Source: Neodontobutis hainanensis | Lineage: Eukaryota; Chordata; Actinopteri; Gobiiformes; Odontobutidae | Direction: 5' to 3' | NCBI GenBank assembly: GCA_024349245.1 | Contig: JALDNG010000002.1 | Coordinates: 496,001 to 560,000, forward strand | DNA: 64,000 bases | Shown: in pieces, positions 62,222 through 64,000 of the stretch | Layout of the letters: every line of letters begins with the position of its first letter | Numbering within the stretch: the stretch's first letter is position 1 | Program-made: the position numbers and the translations under genes | The notes under the pieces: generated by a model | Seen by the model: only the letters and a program-made list of their open reading frames with translations | Told to the model about the DNA's origin: nothing | Database searches by the model: none

Positions 62222-63516
62222 CAGGTGTGCTTATAAGTTTACATACCCTGGCCGAATTTGTGATTTTTTTGGGGTCTATTTTTCATAGAATATAAATGGT
62301 AAATCACAAAATGTTTTTCCCTTTAGTTAGTGGTTGGGTGAATCCATTTATTGTAAAACAACTGTGTTTACTCGTTTTAAATCATAAAAACAACAAAAAC
62401 TAACCAAATGGGTAGTTTAAATACCCCAGTTCTTAATGCCATGTATTGCCACCTTTAACATCAATGACAGCTTGAAGTATTTTGTGGTAGTTGTGGATAA
62501 AGCTCTTAATTTTCTCAGATGGTAAAGCTGCCTATTCTTCTTGTCAAAAAGCTTCCAGTTCCTGTAAAGTCTTGGCCTGTCTTGCATAAACTGAACATTT
62601 GAGATCTCCCCAGAGTGACTCAATGATATTGAGGTCAGGAGACTGAGGCCAGTCCAGAACCTTCACTTTATGCTGCTGCAATGACAGGTCGACTTGGCCT
62701 TTGGATTGTTATCATGTTTCCAGGCTGATGAGTGCAAATTTTCCTCCAGTTTTTTCTGAAAACATGCTGCATTCATCTTGTCACAAATCTTGCTCAAATT
62801 TCCTGTGCCTTTGTAGCTCACACATCCCCAACATCAGCGATCCACCTCCATGTTTCACAGTGTTGACTTCTCTATGTTCATGGTTATGGACAAAAAGTAA
62901 AATTTTGGTATGTTCATTCCAAATGACTTTGTTCCAGAAGTTTTGAGGCTTGTTTCTGTGCTGTTTGGCAAATTGTAAGCGGGATGCTTTGTTGCATTTG
63001 CGTAGTCTTTCTTCTGGCGTCTCCACCATGCAGCCCAATTTTCTTCAAGCACCTTCTTACCTTCTTATAGTGCATCTTGAAACACTCATACCACTTTTTT
63101 TCTGAAAGTCCTCCATTTCAGCTGAAATTATTTGTGGGTTTGTCTTTGCATCCCAAACAATTTAACTGGCAGGTGTGGCTGAAATTTTGGTGTTGGTCGA
63201 CCTGACCTTTTCATTTTCATTTTCCACTTCTTTATTAGAGTTTCAACACTGCTGATTGGCAATCTCAGTTCCTTGGGTATTTTTTATGTCCCTTTCCTGT
63301 TTTATCTTTAGTAGCCACTCAAACCCGTTTGTGTCAACTTGTGTGCATGTTATCAGGCCATTGGTATGTAAACTTTTGATCAAAGACTAAACACATTTGT
63401 TTGACAATTAATGTCTCTACCCAACCACTAACAAAGGTTTTCGTGTTATTACTTATATTCTCTGAAAAATGGCCAAATGATCACAAATTCTGCCAACTCC
63501 TGTAAACTTATGATCA
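62222..63516 (-). mobile_element. Tc1-like DNA transposon with long inverted repeats, degenerate
   Basis: The left end (from 62222, caggtgtgcttataagttta) and the right end (to about 63516) carry related outer repeats, with inner direct-repeat-like copies (gtatgtaaacttttgatca near 63364). This is the IR/DR arrangement of fish Tc1 elements. A TA lies at the left edge (62220-62221). The transposase region between them, on the minus strand, is short and broken. About 1.3 kb instead of about 1.6 kb or more, so deleted internally and inactive. Confidence 0.85.
62417..63052 (-). pseudogene. Tc1-like transposase, broken
   Basis: Minus-strand pieces of a DDE transposase in several frames. LEENWAAWWRRQKKDYANAT (63052 frame) shifts into KASRLQFAKQHRNKPQNFWN and KVIWNEHTKILLF (where an IWSDET-type catalytic D is expected, N here). 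These are followed by HGGGSLMLGMCE, and then at 62623-62417 by LKVAIHGIKNWG-type remnants. Several deletions remove sequence compared with full-length relatives. The first catalytic Asp appears lost. Not functional. Confidence 0.75.
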
Positions 63517-63519
63517 ATA

Positions 63520-64000
63520 TAATTTACATCTGAGCACGATAGAAAAAAAAAACGTACACATGTTTGTTTTCAGTTGCTTTATTATGCTGTTACAACAATT
63601 TAGTGTTAGCATTATCTGAGTGACTACTTACCTTGTTCATTGTTCTTCAGTTATATACCTGAGAGGCCATGCAGCATTTTCACAATTATTTGCAGTTGCT
63701 GATGTCATCAGTGACACCATGAGGGGAAACCAAAGAGAAAACTAAGGATGAAAGTATTTGTTTAAAAATACTATTCTGTAGTAACATTTTGGCTTAGGTC
63801 TATGTGTATTAGCTTTGCTGTAAAAAGGCAGATGTGTGCTGTTCCATATGAGAACATGTCATGCTGTGAACATACTGTATCTCTTAAAATAAGGAAACCT
63901 TTGTGTTAATGTATGATTAACCAACTGTAACAAAATTAAATATTAAATATTGTTCATGTTCACATATTTTTGTTATTTAATTTAAGTTGAAAACCTAAAT
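63520..64000. other. gene-free end of window
   Basis: AT-rich, with an A10 run at 63542. Nothing recognised. Confidence 0.5.

Overview
This window is vertebrate, most likely teleost fish, nuclear DNA. It is AT-rich and intron/intergenic-like, with many microsatellites, Tc1-like DNA transposons, LINE remnants of L2/CR1 type, tRNA-derived SINEs and a terminal-inverted-repeat MITE of kinds common in fish genomes. No bacterial-type operon, CRISPR array, rRNA gene or intact tRNA gene was seen.

One protein-coding gene is clearly supported: a minus-strand protocadherin at 5092-7965 that I recognise as protocadherin-20 (pcdh20). Nearly all of it is one large exon (5092-7716). That exon has no usable ATG. 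The open frame begins at a GTG just inside a 3' splice site, and an upstream mini-exon (7918-7965) supplies an ATG and the charged start of the signal peptide, joined in phase across a 201-nt GT-AG intron. The predicted protein is 890 residues: signal peptide, seven cadherin repeats, one membrane span and a short basic tail.

The rest looks like a gene desert, which fits what is known of the region around PCDH20 in other vertebrates. Layout: 1-4890, downstream flank of pcdh20; 5092-8300, pcdh20 and its upstream flank; 8.3-19.7 kb, no gene, one SINE and small repeat pieces; 19.76-20.77 kb, broken Tc1-like transposon; 24.9-25.3 kb, GC-richer patch with CCAAT and TATA-like motifs; 25.55-27.66 kb, a cluster of two LINE remnants, an (AT)n tract and a SINE; 31.0-32.5 kb, a LINE remnant followed by a 32-bp minisatellite; 40.3-40.8 kb, LINE fragment; 41.6-42.2 kb, possible MITE; 52.3 kb, SINE with clear A and B boxes; 55.86-57.2 kb, L2-like LINE remnant; 57.27-57.96 kb, MITE with 42-bp inverted repeats; 58.55-58.72 kb, SINE; 62.2-63.5 kb, Tc1-like element with long inverted repeats.

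I found no convincing new biological system. The items most worth checking are the corrected pcdh20 start, the MITE, the CpG-rich patches and the low-repeat stretches that could be conserved non-coding elements. All family assignments come from reading the sequence and from memory; no database search was run.
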